DNA of 33,094 nucleotides. It comes from Planctomycetota bacterium (lineage in GTDB: Bacteria; Planctomycetota; Phycisphaerae; Phycisphaerales; UBA1924). The stretch lies in assembly GCA_003696675.1 (NCBI GenBank), contig RFGH01000096.1, forward strand, positions 1-33,094, read 5' to 3'. The notes under the pieces are model-generated. The model made no database searches. It worked only from the letters and a program-made list of their open reading frames with translations, and was not told the DNA's origin. A program made the position numbers and the translations under genes. Of the stretch, positions 18,201 through 26,637 are shown piece after piece (position 1 is the stretch's first letter; every line of letters starts with the position of its first letter).

Positions 18201-18262
18201 GAGGGCTCACAAACCCCCGAAACCACCCCAAAGGCTCCGTCCGAGGACGGGGCCTTGTTTGT
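18168..18262 (+). promoter_or_regulatory. Transcription attenuator with protector, antiterminator and terminator pairings
   Basis: Three mutually exclusive pairings are seen. (1) Protector: CCGCC (18168-18172) with GGCGG (18177-18181), loop GCTC. (2) Antiterminator: CTCGGCGGGGC (18174-18184) with GCTCCGTCCGAG (18234-18245), 11 bp with one G-U and one bulged U (18240). (3) Terminator: 18231-18241 with 18246-18256. An inner hairpin, GTGGTCGGG (18188-18196) with CCCGAAACCAC (18215-18225), nests within the antiterminator. A ribosome held at an early Asn codon would free the 5' arm of (2); one at the leader stop would mask it and allow (3); with no translation (1) favours (3). Folding was by eye, without energies. 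Confidence 0.7.
18231..18262 (+). terminator. Attenuator terminator upstream of asnB
   Basis: AAGGCTCCGTC / GACGGGGCCTT (18231-18241 / 18246-18256), loop CGAG, one U-G pair, followed by GTTTGT. The T tract is weak (interrupted by G). It lies 62 nt before the asnB start. Confidence 0.75.
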
Positions 18263-18324
18263 GCGCACCGTGCGGCACGAAGGGCTCCTGTCCGACGGCA
18301 AACTGTCCGAAAGGAGATTCCACC

Positions 18325-20028
18325 ATGTGCGGCCTGCTCGCGATCCTCGACACCCCCGGCTCCGCCCAGAAAGCCGTCTCCCACGCCGCCCGGGGCGAAG
18401 AACTCATCGACCGGCTCCGCCACCGCGGCCCGGACCAACGCGGCACCCTGGCCATGCCCCACGCCTGGCTCGGGCACCGACGCCTCGCCATCGTCTCCCC
18501 CGAGACCGGCGAGCAGCCCTGCCGCCACGACCACACCGCCTGGGTCACCAACTCCGAGATCTTCAACCACCCGGACCTGCGCGCCCGCTGCCGCTCGCTG
18601 CCCGAGTCCCGATCCGACTCGGCCGTGATCGGCCCGATCATCCGCGAGCACGGTCTCGACGGTGTGGCGATGCTCGACGGCCAGTTCTCCCTCGTCGTTG
18701 CCTACGACGACACCCCGGACTGGATCGCCGCCCGCGATCATGTCGGCATCTGCCCGCTCTATGTCGGCTTCCATACCGACGGCACCATGTGGTTCGCCAG
18801 CGAGATGAAGTGCCTGATCGACGACTGCGACCGCGTCGAGTTCGTCGAGCCCGGCACCGCCTGGGTCCGCGAAGGCGATCAGGTGCGGAAGGTCCGCTGG
18901 TATGACCGCGCCTGGATGCACCACACACCGACCGCCCCGGCGTGCCCCGACGCGCTGCGCGACCTCATCGTCGCGGCCGTCGAGAAACGCATCATGAGCG
19001 ATGTTCCTTGGGGCGTGCTGCTCTCCGGCGGGCTCGACTCCTCGCTGGTCGCCTCCATCGCCCAGCGGGCCTCCAAGCGGCTCGGCCTCGGGCCCATCCA
19101 CACCTTCGCCATCGGGCTGGACGGCTCGCCCGATCTCGACCACGCCCGCACCGCCGCCGCCTTCCTCGGTACCCAGCACCACGAGTACCGCTTCACCATG
19201 GAGGAAGCGATCGATGCCCTGCCCAGGGTGGTCGAGCACCTCGAGTCCGACCAGCAGATCCGCACCGGTGTGCCCACCTATCTGCTCGCCCAGCGGGTGA
19301 AAGCAACTGGCTTCAAGACCGTCCTCTCGGGCGAGGGCGCCGATGAGATCTTCGGAGGTTACCTCTACTTCCACAAAGCGCCCAACCCGCCCGAGTTCCA
19401 CGCCGAGACCGTCCGCAAGACCATGCGCCTGCACCAATACGATGTGATGCGGGCCGACAAGGCCCCCATGGCCCACGGGCTGGAACTCCGCTTTCCCTTC
19501 CTCGACCGCGATCTGATCGACCACGCCATGTCGCTCGATCCCGCCGCCCGGATGCCGGCCCCGCGCTCGCCCGGCGGGCGGCGCATCGAAAAGCACCTGC
19601 TCCGCGTTGCGTTCGACGACCCGCGCGACCCGTGGCTGCCCGAGTCGATCCTGTGGCGCCAGAAAGAACAGTTCTCCGACGGCGTGGGCTACTCGTGGGT
19701 CGACACCGTCCGCGCCATCGCCGACCGACGCCTTCCCGTCGGCGCCCTCGAAGCGGCCGCCGAACGCTTCCCCGAAGCCACCCCCACCAACGCCGAGATG
19801 CACTGGATGCGCGAACTCTTCGAGGCCCGCTTCGTCACAGGCAAACGCTCCGGCCGAACGCCCCTGGCCACCCTCGGCTCGGGACCGTCCGTCGCGTGCT
19901 CCACCCCCGAAGCCCTCGCGTGGGACCCCGCTTGGCGCAAGCACGCCGGCGACATCTCGGGGCGGGCGATCGCCGATGTCCACGACGCGCGGGCGGAACT
20001 AGATGCGGGCAATCAACGCGCCGGCTGA
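18325..20028 (+). CDS. asnB: Asparagine synthetase (glutamine-hydrolysing)
   Basis: 567 aa, near E. coli AsnB (554). It converts aspartate, glutamine and ATP to asparagine, glutamate, AMP and PPi in the cytosol. ATG 18325 has AAAGGAG 8 nt upstream and gives MCGLL, exposing the Cys2 glutaminase nucleophile after Met removal. The N-terminal Ntn glutaminase domain (1 to about 190) shows RHRGPDQRG, LGHRRLAI and SDSAVI. The oxyanion-hole motif, usually NGEIYNH, reads NSEIFNH (76-82; Gly to Ser). The synthetase domain (about 205-520) has the PP-loop LSGGLDSSL (233-241), LSGEGADEIFGGY, and ELRFPFLDRDL. The protein holds only five Asn residues, notably few for its length, matching a role when asparagine is scarce. 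An Asn-rich leader and attenuator precede it. Family call secure. Confidence 0.96.
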   Translation: MCGLLAILDTPGSAQKAVSHAARGEELIDRLRHRGPDQRGTLAMPHAWLGHRRLAIVSPETGEQPCRHDHTAWVTNSEIFNHPDLRARCRSLPESRSDSAVIGPIIREHGLDGVAMLDGQFSLVVAYDDTPDWIAARDHVGICPLYVGFHTDGTMWFASEMKCLIDDCDRVEFVEPGTAWVREGDQVRKVRWYDRAWMHHTPTAPACPDALRDLIVAAVEKRIMSDVPWGVLLSGGLDSSLVASIAQRASKRLGLGPIHTFAIGLDGSPDLDHARTAAAFLGTQHHEYRFTMEEAIDALPRVVEHLESDQQIRTGVPTYLLAQRVKATGFKTVLSGEGADEIFGGYLYFHKAPNPPEFHAETVRKTMRLHQYDVMRADKAPMAHGLELRFPFLDRDLIDHAMSLDPAARMPAPRSPGGRRIEKHLLRVAFDDPRDPWLPESILWRQKEQFSDGVGYSWVDTVRAIADRRLPVGALEAAAERFPEATPTNAEMHWMRELFEARFVTGKRSGRTPLATLGSGPSVACSTPEALAWDPAWRKHAGDISGRAIADVHDARAELDAGNQRAG

Positions 20029-20035
20029 GCGAGCC

Positions 20036-20266
20036 TCACGCCGCCGGACGATCGCGGAGCAGCTCGGTCACCAGGCGGCTGACATCCGTGCCCTTGCCGG
20101 ACCAGATGGCCTTGGCCAGCTCGTTCGCGTCGACGGCCAGAAGCGCCAACGGGTCCCCCTTGGGCTCGGGCAGCGACGGGGTCGCCGCCGGTTCCGGGGC
20201 GGGGGTTGGGTTGGCGGTGTGCGGCAGCATGCCGAAAGCATCGGCCGCCGGGGCGGATCGCTTCAT
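20036..20266 (-). CDS. Small hypothetical protein at the end of the efflux operon
   Basis: 76 aa from ATG 20266 (a TTG at 20287 would add 7 residues). The first half is Pro/Ala-rich (ANPTPAPEPAATPSLPEP); the second looks helical and conserved (LALLAVDANELAKAIWSGKG, then DVSRLVTELLRDRP). No signal peptide or membrane segment. It starts 46 nt after the TolC-like gene on the same strand and converges on asnB with 7 nt between the stops. Function unknown. Confidence 0.5.
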   Translation of the reverse strand: MKRSAPAADAFGMLPHTANPTPAPEPAATPSLPEPKGDPLALLAVDANELAKAIWSGKGTDVSRLVTELLRDRPAA

Positions 20267-20312
20267 CCCGCCGCCCGGCTTGACCAAGATTTGTTGCCCG
20301 CGGCGGTCGGGA

Positions 20313-22049
20313 TCAGTCCCGATCCAGGACCCCGGCCCCGACCGTGCCCGACCACGGGTCGTACCGACGCGGCTCGCGCTCCTCGCGGGTGGTGCCCTCG
20401 CGGGGATCCCGGGGGGCCCAATCCACCCCGGCCTGCCCCAGCAGCGTGCCCGTGGCGAACGCTAGGTCGATCTGGGCGATCTGGTACTCGACCACGGCCT
20501 GGATCTCCGTCAGCCGGGCGTTGGCCAGGTTGGTGTCCGCGTCGAGCACATCGGTGCTGGTCGATCGGCCCACCTCGAACTGGCGACGCTCGGCCTCCAG
20601 CGCACGGGTGTTGAGCACCACGGCCTGGCGACTGGCGATGATCCGCTGCCACGCGCTCGAGAGCTGATCGATCGCGTCACGGACCTCTTTCTCGATCTGC
20701 ACCAGACGCGCCTCTCGCGTGCTCAGGCGTTGCAGCCGGGCCAGGATCGACTGGGCCAGGGACGCCTTGGCCGCCCGGTTGCCGATCGGCACCTGCGCCT
20801 GCACGCCCACCGACCAGTCCTCGAAGTTGTTCTCCGCCGTCACCTCGAACGCGTCGCCCAGCGAATCGTCCAGCCCGTTGATGCGGTAGGTGTACGACAG
20901 CGCCAGCAGCGGCAGGGTCTGGTTCCGGTCGAACGCGATCTGCGCCGCGTCGCGCGCCAGACGGAGCTCCAGCTCCAGCAGTTCCATGCGGTTCTCGATC
21001 GCGGCGCCCACCAGCACTTCCGGATCGAAGATGTACCGCACCGGCTCTGGATCGGTGACGGGCACGATGCCCACCAGCGTGCCGACCTCCAGCCCGGGCG
21101 TGTTCAGCAGGGCCTTGAGTTCGCGCTCACGCAGCCGCACCTCATTCTGCGCCCGGATGATCTGTTCGACACGGTCCGCCACGCCCGACTCGGCCCGGAC
21201 GACATCGATCTCAGCACCCGAGCCGGCCCGCTCTCTGCGTTGGGCCCGCTCGAACTGCTCCCGCGCCACCTGGTACTGCTGCTCGACCACCTCGAGCGCC
21301 CGGATCGACGCGTACAGCCGCCAATATGCCCGGTCGACCTCCGCCAGCGTGCGGATGACCTCGAGCTTGGCCTGCGCTTCGCTGATCTGCCGATCGAACT
21401 CGGCCAACCGGATGCCGTGCGTGGCCACCTTCCGCCCCGCGCCGCGGAGCAGGTTGTGGCTGAGCGAGAACTCCAGGTCGGCCGTGTACGCGGGATTGAG
21501 CGTGCTGAAGGGATTGTTGGTCTCAAAGCGGCTGATGGGAGCGCCGATGCTCACCTCGCCGCCGGTGCGCAGCGGGATCGTCAGCCCCGGCGTGATGGTC
21601 TGGCTGCTGGACTGGGCATTGGAGAGCGTGGACGCGACGGCGTCGTCGCCCTCGAACCACCGGGAATCGATCGTGAACAGCGCATCGAACGCGCCCTCCT
21701 CCTGGTTCACCCGCTCGGCCGCGATGACCGGGTCCACCAGCGTGCCCCGCAGCCCCAGGTTGTGCGCGAACGCCTCAAGCCGCGCTTCCTCGATCGTCAG
21801 CTCGACACGATCCCGCCCGGCGTACCGATCGCGGGCCGCGACCACCTGCTCTTCCGCGGTCGGCTCCGGCCCATCCATCTGCAGCCGTTGCAGACGCAGG
21901 CCCTCGATCCGGCGGAGCCTGTCCTCCGACGCCAGCGTCTCCGTGTCGCCCGGCAGCGTCTTGAACGGGTTGGTGGTGCAGCCCGAGAGCACCGAAGCCG
22001 CCAGCCCGGCGTGCATGCTGAGCCGGATGATCCGCGATGTAATCCGCAT
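20313..22049 (-). CDS. TolC-family outer-membrane efflux lipoprotein
   Basis: 578 aa. ATG 22049 has GAGGGGA about 5 nt upstream. The signal peptide ends in a lipobox VLSGC (Cys24), as in OprM/CusC-type members. Two TolC repeats (about 85-300 and 330-550) carry long alpha-hairpins: EFDRQISEAQAKLEVIRTLA, YQVAREQFERAQRRE, RLARDAAQIAFDRN, LSTREARLVQIEKEVRDAID. The conserved GAGSGAEIDVVRAE-like turn reads RAGSGAEIDVVRAESG, and the second reads VGRSTSTDVLDADTNLA. It should form the outer-membrane channel of a tripartite pump with the membrane-fusion and ABC genes just upstream. The gap to the permease stop is 49 nt. The C-terminal tail is charged (EGTTREEREPRR). Substrate unknown. Confidence 0.92.
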   Translation of the reverse strand: MRITSRIIRLSMHAGLAASVLSGCTTNPFKTLPGDTETLASEDRLRRIEGLRLQRLQMDGPEPTAEEQVVAARDRYAGRDRVELTIEEARLEAFAHNLGLRGTLVDPVIAAERVNQEEGAFDALFTIDSRWFEGDDAVASTLSNAQSSSQTITPGLTIPLRTGGEVSIGAPISRFETNNPFSTLNPAYTADLEFSLSHNLLRGAGRKVATHGIRLAEFDRQISEAQAKLEVIRTLAEVDRAYWRLYASIRALEVVEQQYQVAREQFERAQRRERAGSGAEIDVVRAESGVADRVEQIIRAQNEVRLRERELKALLNTPGLEVGTLVGIVPVTDPEPVRYIFDPEVLVGAAIENRMELLELELRLARDAAQIAFDRNQTLPLLALSYTYRINGLDDSLGDAFEVTAENNFEDWSVGVQAQVPIGNRAAKASLAQSILARLQRLSTREARLVQIEKEVRDAIDQLSSAWQRIIASRQAVVLNTRALEAERRQFEVGRSTSTDVLDADTNLANARLTEIQAVVEYQIAQIDLAFATGTLLGQAGVDWAPRDPREGTTREEREPRRYDPWSGTVGAGVLDRD

Positions 22050-22098
22050 CGTGTCCCCTCGCAAATCGTCTGAAGCGGTCGGGAGTATGACAGCAAAC

Positions 22099-23364
22099 CT
22101 ATTCGTGACGCAACGCGTCGATCGGATTCAGGCGGGCGGCCTTGATCGCGGGAAGGATGCCGAAGACCACACCGACCATCGCCGAGAACCCCAGCCCGAT
22201 GATGATCGCGAACGCAGGGACCTTGATTTCCTTGATCGGGAAATCCGGCGCCAACGCCGTGATCTTGGTCAGCCCGACGCCGATCGCCAGCCCCACGAGC
22301 CCGCCCACCAGGCAGAGCACCACGGCCTCAACAAGGAACTGCAGCAGCACCACCGGGGGCTTGGCCCCCACCGCCTTGCGCAGACCGATCTCGCGCGTCC
22401 GCTCGCTCACGCTGACCAGCATGATGTTCATGATCCCGATGCCGCCGACGAACAGCGAGATGCCCACCACCACGCCCGCGCCGAGCGTGACCACCCGGGC
22501 GAAGTTGTTGAACATCTCGATGGCATTCTGGACCACTTCCATGCCGAATGTGTCTTCGTCGTCTCCCGAGAGACCCCGGTGCGTCCGCAGGACGAACCGG
22601 ACCTCGGCCCGCGCGTCATCGGCGGCGTCGGCGTCGACCATGTTGGCCTGAAACCAGGTGCCCGAGTACGGGTCCATCGTCTTGTGTGTGTTGAAGGGAA
22701 TGAACACCTCTGTGCGGGGTTGGCCGCCGCCGAAAATGCCGCCGCCCTCCTTGGTCTCCAGCACGCCGATGATCAGGAAACGACGCCCATTGATCAGAAG
22801 GAAATCGCCGACCGGATCGACATCGAGTTTGAGCTCTTCGATCGCCTGCTCATTGATCAGACAAACCTGCCGGCGTTCCTCGTCATCGATCCGCGCCAGC
22901 GGGCGCCCGAGACGCACCTGCCTGGACTCGATCTCGTGCCAGCTCGGCCACACCCCCATCACCGAAGCGCCGCGCACCGTCTCCCGCCCGTATGCCACTT
23001 CCCAGTTCCGCTGGCAGAGCGGAGTGATCTCTTCGATCGACGGCGCACGCTCGAGCAGCAGACGCGCTTCCGTCACGGTCACGCGCACATCCGACCAGCT
23101 GATCACCCCGCGATCGGCCTCGGGAACCTTGCCCCAGATCCACATCGTCCTCGAACCGACCGCCGAGTCGATCTCGTTGAGCATCCACTTCCGGCCGGCC
23201 TCGAGAAAACTGATCACCGCGATCACGCTCGCCACGCCGATGATGATCCCCAGCGCCGTCAGGATCGCCCGGATCTTGTTGGCCCACACCTGGCCCAACG
23301 CGAGGAACACCGTCTGCCACACCAGACGCACCACCGCGCCCACCGGGGCCAGCACCAGGCTCAT
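22099..23364 (-). CDS. MacB-like ABC transporter permease (FtsX fold)
   Basis: 421 aa. N-terminal helix (about 27-53: [20 protein letters not shown]) carries the MacB-family [14 protein letters not shown] motif. A large periplasmic MacB_PCD domain (about 60-285) follows, then three C-terminal helices of the FtsX domain with [36 protein letters not shown] and ending [17 protein letters not shown], all hallmarks. It acts as a mechanotransmission permease driving a MacA-TolC channel rather than moving substrate across the inner membrane. The ATPase is a separate gene here, unlike the fused E. coli MacB; the ATG overlaps its stop by 4 nt (ATGA). Macrolide, peptide or lipoprotein export cannot be told apart. 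Confidence 0.93.
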   Translation of the reverse strand: MSLVLAPVGAVVRLVWQTVFLALGQVWANKIRAILTALGIIIGVASVIAVISFLEAGRKWMLNEIDSAVGSRTMWIWGKVPEADRGVISWSDVRVTVTEARLLLERAPSIEEITPLCQRNWEVAYGRETVRGASVMGVWPSWHEIESRQVRLGRPLARIDDEERRQVCLINEQAIEELKLDVDPVGDFLLINGRRFLIIGVLETKEGGGIFGGGQPRTEVFIPFNTHKTMDPYSGTWFQANMVDADAADDARAEVRFVLRTHRGLSGDDEDTFGMEVVQNAIEMFNNFARVVTLGAGVVVGISLFVGGIGIMNIMLVSVSERTREIGLRKAVGAKPPVVLLQFLVEAVVLCLVGGLVGLAIGVGLTKITALAPDFPIKEIKVPAFAIIIGLGFSAMVGVVFGILPAIKAARLNPIDALRHE

Positions 23365-24257
23365 CGCTCCACCCCGCTCTCGGTCGGGCTCGCGCCCTTG
23401 TTCCCACGCCCGAACAGGCCCTTCTTGATCTCGGGCGCGGGCTTGGGCGCGTCGGCCCGCGTGTTGAGATCATGCTCGGCCGGCGTGATCTCCACCTGGC
23501 TGCCCCGGCCCTCCGCCATCCGGCGGACCCAGTCCCGGTGGATCGGGTCCTGATCCGCCGGCGCGTCCGAGATGATCCGTCCGTCACGCAGACGCACGAT
23601 CCGCTCGGCGTGGCCCGCCACATCCTCCTCGTGCGTCACGATCACGATCGTCTGGCCGCCCGCGTGCAGCCGCTTGAACAGCTCGATGATCTCCACCGTG
23701 GTCTTGCTGTCCAGGTTGCCCGTCGGCTCGTCCGCCAGCAGGATGCTCGGTTCATTGACCAACGCACGCGCGATCGCCACACGCTGCCGCTGCCCGCCCG
23801 ACAACTGGTTCGGGCGATGGCTCATCCGGTCGGCAAGGCCCACCAGACGCAGCGCTTCCTTCGCCCGCCTGCGCGCGCTGAACAGATGCCGACGCGAGTA
23901 CAGCATGGGCAGCATCACATTCTTCAGCGAGCTCGCCCGGCTGAGCAGCTCAAAGCTCTGGAAGATGAAGCCGATCTCCTCGTTCCGCACGCGGGCCAGC
24001 TGGCCCATGCCCATGCGGTGGGTCGGCTTGCCGTTGAGCACATACGCACCACTGGTCGGCTTGTCGAGGCAGCCAAGGATGTTCATCAGCGTCGATTTGC
24101 CCGATCCGGACGCCCCCATGATCGCCACGAACTCGTTCCGCCGGATCGTCAGGTCCACGCCCGCCAGCGCGTGCACTTTTTCGTCGCCCACGCGATAGAT
24201 CTTCCGCAGTTTGCGGATGACGATGGTTTCGTCGTTCTCAGCGGCGGCCCGGGCCAC
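23361..24257 (-). CDS. MacB/LolD-type ABC transporter ATPase
   Basis: 298 aa from GTG 24257, two nucleotides after the upstream gene's stop. Walker [10 protein letters not shown] (48-56), Q-loop FIFQSFELL, signature LSGGQRQR (152-159), Walker B ILLADEP (172-178) and H-loop VTHEE are all intact. Typical LolD/MacB domains end near residue 225; here about 70 further residues follow ([20 protein letters not shown] and onwards), hydrophilic and of unknown use. It pairs with the permease just downstream (4-nt overlap), powering the tripartite exporter. Confidence 0.94.
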   Translation of the reverse strand: MARAAAENDETIVIRKLRKIYRVGDEKVHALAGVDLTIRRNEFVAIMGASGSGKSTLMNILGCLDKPTSGAYVLNGKPTHRMGMGQLARVRNEEIGFIFQSFELLSRASSLKNVMLPMLYSRRHLFSARRRAKEALRLVGLADRMSHRPNQLSGGQRQRVAIARALVNEPSILLADEPTGNLDSKTTVEIIELFKRLHAGGQTIVIVTHEEDVAGHAERIVRLRDGRIISDAPADQDPIHRDWVRRMAEGRGSQVEITPAEHDLNTRADAPKPAPEIKKGLFGRGNKGASPTESGVER

Positions 24258-24259
24258 GC

Positions 24260-25624
24260 TCAGCCCTCCCCCGCCGAGACACCCTGCTCGGACGACGGAG
24301 CACCCGCGTCCGGCTCGGCCGGCTCGTCCGCCCCGGGCGCCTTCTTGCCCGCCTTCGCGGCCTCTTCGGCCCGCTTCCTCTCCGCCTCGGCCTTCTCGTC
24401 ACGCACCGGCTTGTCGTGCTTGAGATTCACAAGCACGCGGAACGGGCCGGTGACCACCACATCGCCCGGCTCCAATCCCTCGAGAATCTGTGTGCCGGTC
24501 AGATCGCTTACGCCCACACGCACCGGGGTCACCACCGTCTTGCCGTCGACCACCCTGTACACCACACGCGCGAAGGTCTTGTTGACATCCACCAGCGGGT
24601 TCCCCGCGCGGACCTCGATCGGCAGGTCGTCCACCCGCCGGTCCAGCACGGCCTGTGTCGGCACGCGCAGGGCGTCGTAGACATGCTCGACCGCGATGTC
24701 CGTCGACGCCGTCAGCCCCGAATACAGCGTCTCGCCCTCCCCCAGCTCCAGCCCGATCTCCACCTCAAAGGTGCCCGTGCCGTCCGCGGCCACCTGCCGC
24801 TTGAGCCCGATCTGCCGCACCGTCCCGTTGTACACGCGGTCGGGATAGGCATTGATGTACACCTTGGCGCTCTGGCCCACCTTGACCGGAGCGATATTCG
24901 CCTCGTCCACCGCCGCCTTGAGCAGCATGCTCGACAGATCGGCGATTTCCATGATGACGCTGCCGGGGTTGTTGGTCGTGCCCACGATCACCGTCTCCCC
25001 CACTTCGGCGTTCAGGGTGGTGATCACGCCATCCATTGGGCTGACGATCGTCGTGTTCTCGAGATCCTTCTGGGCCTGGTCGATCTGGGCCTTCGCCTGC
25101 TCGATGCTGTGGACCAACGCCTGCTTGTCGCTCTGGGCCTGCAGGTAGTTCGCCTCGCTGGCCTCCAACTCGGCCTTGGTCACATCGCCGGTCTCGTAGA
25201 GCGACCGCAGCCGCTCGAACTCGAGCCGGGCGTTGATCAGCCGCGCCTCCGCCCCGCCGAGCCGCGCCTCCTGCCCCTTCAGACCGGCCTTGGCCGAATC
25301 GAGGATCGCCACCAGGTCCTGCGGGTCCAACCGGACCACCACATCCCCGGCCTTGACCATCTCGCCCTCGCGGAACGGCAACGCCAGCACCCGCGCCGAC
25401 ACCTGGCTCGAGATCTGCACCTTCGTCCGCGGCTCGATCGACCCCGGAGCGCTCACGGTCCGCACGATGTCGCCAAGCCCCACCGGCTCCATCTGAACCA
25501 GTTCCCCGACCGGCTCGTTCCCACCACCCCAGAACTTCTGCCCCATGGGCGACTTCACCACCGCGAACCCCGCCCCGGCGAGCACCGCGACCACAACAAC
25601 CAACACCACCAGGATTCGCACCAC
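24260..25624 (-). CDS. MacA-like periplasmic adaptor (membrane-fusion protein)
   Basis: 454 aa from GTG 25624 (GGGGTCGAGC just before; a second GTG follows at once). The frame is open further upstream but reads as noise. One N-terminal membrane helix (about 3-22) anchors it. The split lipoyl domain (about 60-100 and 185-215; [36 protein letters not shown]) brackets a long coiled-coil hairpin (about 105-180) rich in Ala, Glu, Leu and Gln. Beta-barrel and membrane-proximal domains follow (about 220-410; [31 protein letters not shown]). It joins the MacB-like permease to the TolC-like channel. The last 45 residues are a Lys/Glu/Ala-rich tail. It is the first gene of a five-gene operon. Confidence 0.9.
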   Translation of the reverse strand: MVRILVVLVVVVAVLAGAGFAVVKSPMGQKFWGGGNEPVGELVQMEPVGLGDIVRTVSAPGSIEPRTKVQISSQVSARVLALPFREGEMVKAGDVVVRLDPQDLVAILDSAKAGLKGQEARLGGAEARLINARLEFERLRSLYETGDVTKAELEASEANYLQAQSDKQALVHSIEQAKAQIDQAQKDLENTTIVSPMDGVITTLNAEVGETVIVGTTNNPGSVIMEIADLSSMLLKAAVDEANIAPVKVGQSAKVYINAYPDRVYNGTVRQIGLKRQVAADGTGTFEVEIGLELGEGETLYSGLTASTDIAVEHVYDALRVPTQAVLDRRVDDLPIEVRAGNPLVDVNKTFARVVYRVVDGKTVVTPVRVGVSDLTGTQILEGLEPGDVVVTGPFRVLVNLKHDKPVRDEKAEAERKRAEEAAKAGKKAPGADEPAEPDAGAPSSEQGVSAGEG

Positions 25625-25685
25625 GCTCGACCCCGCGCCCCGTCTGGTTCCTGTGCTGCCGCGGACGGGGATCGCCGGCAGGCCG

Positions 25686-25691
25686 TTTATA
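25686..25691 (-). promoter_or_regulatory. -10 of the efflux operon
   Basis: TATAAA on the minus strand, about 62 nt before the adaptor GTG, in otherwise GC-rich DNA. A weak -35 (TGAAAC) lies 18 nt upstream. Confidence 0.45.
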
Positions 25692-25845
25692 GGGATCTGT
25701 CCGCCAGCGGTTTCATTCGCCGACCCGGGGCAACCCCCGGCCTTCGATGCTAGACGGACGCCGCCCGCCGCCCCTCCCAACACCCCGTTTGTGGGATGGC
25801 AGCGCTCATCTGACCCGCATCTAGCCGGGTTCCCCGGGTTTTCGC

Positions 25846-25913
25846 TTGGACCTCTGGCCCGATGCCGGTACGGTGGTTGGTGGGAAAGAACGCCGGGGAG
25901 CGTCTCTCCGGCG
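25846..25913 (+). promoter_or_regulatory. Promoter and 5'UTR hairpin of the PEP-CTERM-like gene
   Basis: TTGGAC (25846-25851), 17-nt spacer, TACGGT (25869-25874). About 10 nt after the predicted start is a strong hairpin, CGCCGGGGAG (25891-25900), loop CGT, CTCTCCGGCG (25904-25913), with one G-U pair and no T tract. It ends about 15 nt before the Shine-Dalgarno, so it may stabilise the mRNA or tune translation. Confidence 0.5.
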
Positions 25914-25939
25914 TATGGGAAAAAGAGAAGGAGAAACAA

Positions 25940-26572
25940 GTGAAGACTGCCAGCATGCTGCTGGTCGTGGGATGTTGTGTTGCGCCGTCCCTCGCCCAGG
26001 TGACCGTTTATTTCGACCGCACCGCGTGGGAAGCCGCCGTCGGCGACTTCATGGTCGAAGACTTCAACACCCAGACCCCCGGCATCATCGCCGACGGGTC
26101 CACCCTCGACACCGGGATGCTCCAGATCACCCGCGACGGCTCGCCCAACGGCGGTGACGGGCTGCTGGAGATCGAACCCGGGGGCAACTTCGGCAACCTC
26201 GACGGCACCACCTTCCTCAGCGGCGAGACAGGCGCGTCCCCGCACGAGAATGTCATCGTCGAGTTCGGAGGCCAGTCCATCTACGCCTTCGGAGCCGACT
26301 GGTTCAGCCCCTTCTCCGGTGACGGCATCGGCATCCTTGTCGGCAGCGAACTGATCCTGCTCGACTCCATCACCGGCTTCAACTCCGGCTTCGTGGGCTT
26401 CGTGCTCGAATCCGGCACCGTCGATTCGATCTCGATCGTCGGCAACCCGGACGCCGTGACCTTCCAGGAACTCTGGTCGGCCGACAACTTCAGCTACGCC
26501 GTGCCGGCACCCTCGGCCTTGGCCCTGCTCGGCGCGGGCGGCCTGGTCGCCTCACGCCGCCGCCGAGCCTGA
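25940..26572 (+). CDS. Secreted protein with PEP-CTERM-type sorting tail
   Basis: 210 aa from GTG 25940, chosen for AAGGAG 6 nt upstream and because it starts a signal peptide (KTASMLLVVGCCVAPSLAQ). The mature domain (about 22-180) is an Asn/Gly-rich, beta-strand-like fold, with FDRTAWEAAVGDFMVEDFNT early, as in many planctomycete anchored proteins of unknown role. The C-terminal tail is VPAPSALALLGAGGLVASRR plus further Arg: a Pro-x-Pro motif, a membrane helix and an Arg cluster, the layout of PEP-CTERM signals that exosortase and rhombosortase-like systems process. No sortase gene is in the window. A strong terminator follows 28 nt after the stop. Confidence 0.85.
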   Translation: MKTASMLLVVGCCVAPSLAQVTVYFDRTAWEAAVGDFMVEDFNTQTPGIIADGSTLDTGMLQITRDGSPNGGDGLLEIEPGGNFGNLDGTTFLSGETGASPHENVIVEFGGQSIYAFGADWFSPFSGDGIGILVGSELILLDSITGFNSGFVGFVLESGTVDSISIVGNPDAVTFQELWSADNFSYAVPAPSALALLGAGGLVASRRRRA

Positions 26573-26600
26573 TCCGTCCGCCAAAGGCAGACACAACGCA

Positions 26601-26628
26601 AGCCCCGCCCCGCAGGGCGGGGCTTTTT
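26601..26628 (+). terminator. Rho-independent terminator of the PEP-CTERM-like gene
   Basis: Perfect 10-bp stem AGCCCCGCCC (26601-26610) / GGGCGGGGCT (26615-26624), loop CGCA, then TTTT. It sits between this gene and the convergent glycyl-tRNA synthetase gene. Confidence 0.92.
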
Positions 26629-26637
26629 CAACCGCGT

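Noticed and set aside
18124..19983. Minus-strand open frame antisense to asnB
   Set aside because: Gly/Val/Asp-rich low-complexity translation with no motif; asnB on the plus strand has every family motif.
20890..23553. Long plus-strand open frame antisense to TolC and MacB genes
   Set aside because: Ser/Arg-rich composition, no domain; the minus-strand genes are unambiguous.
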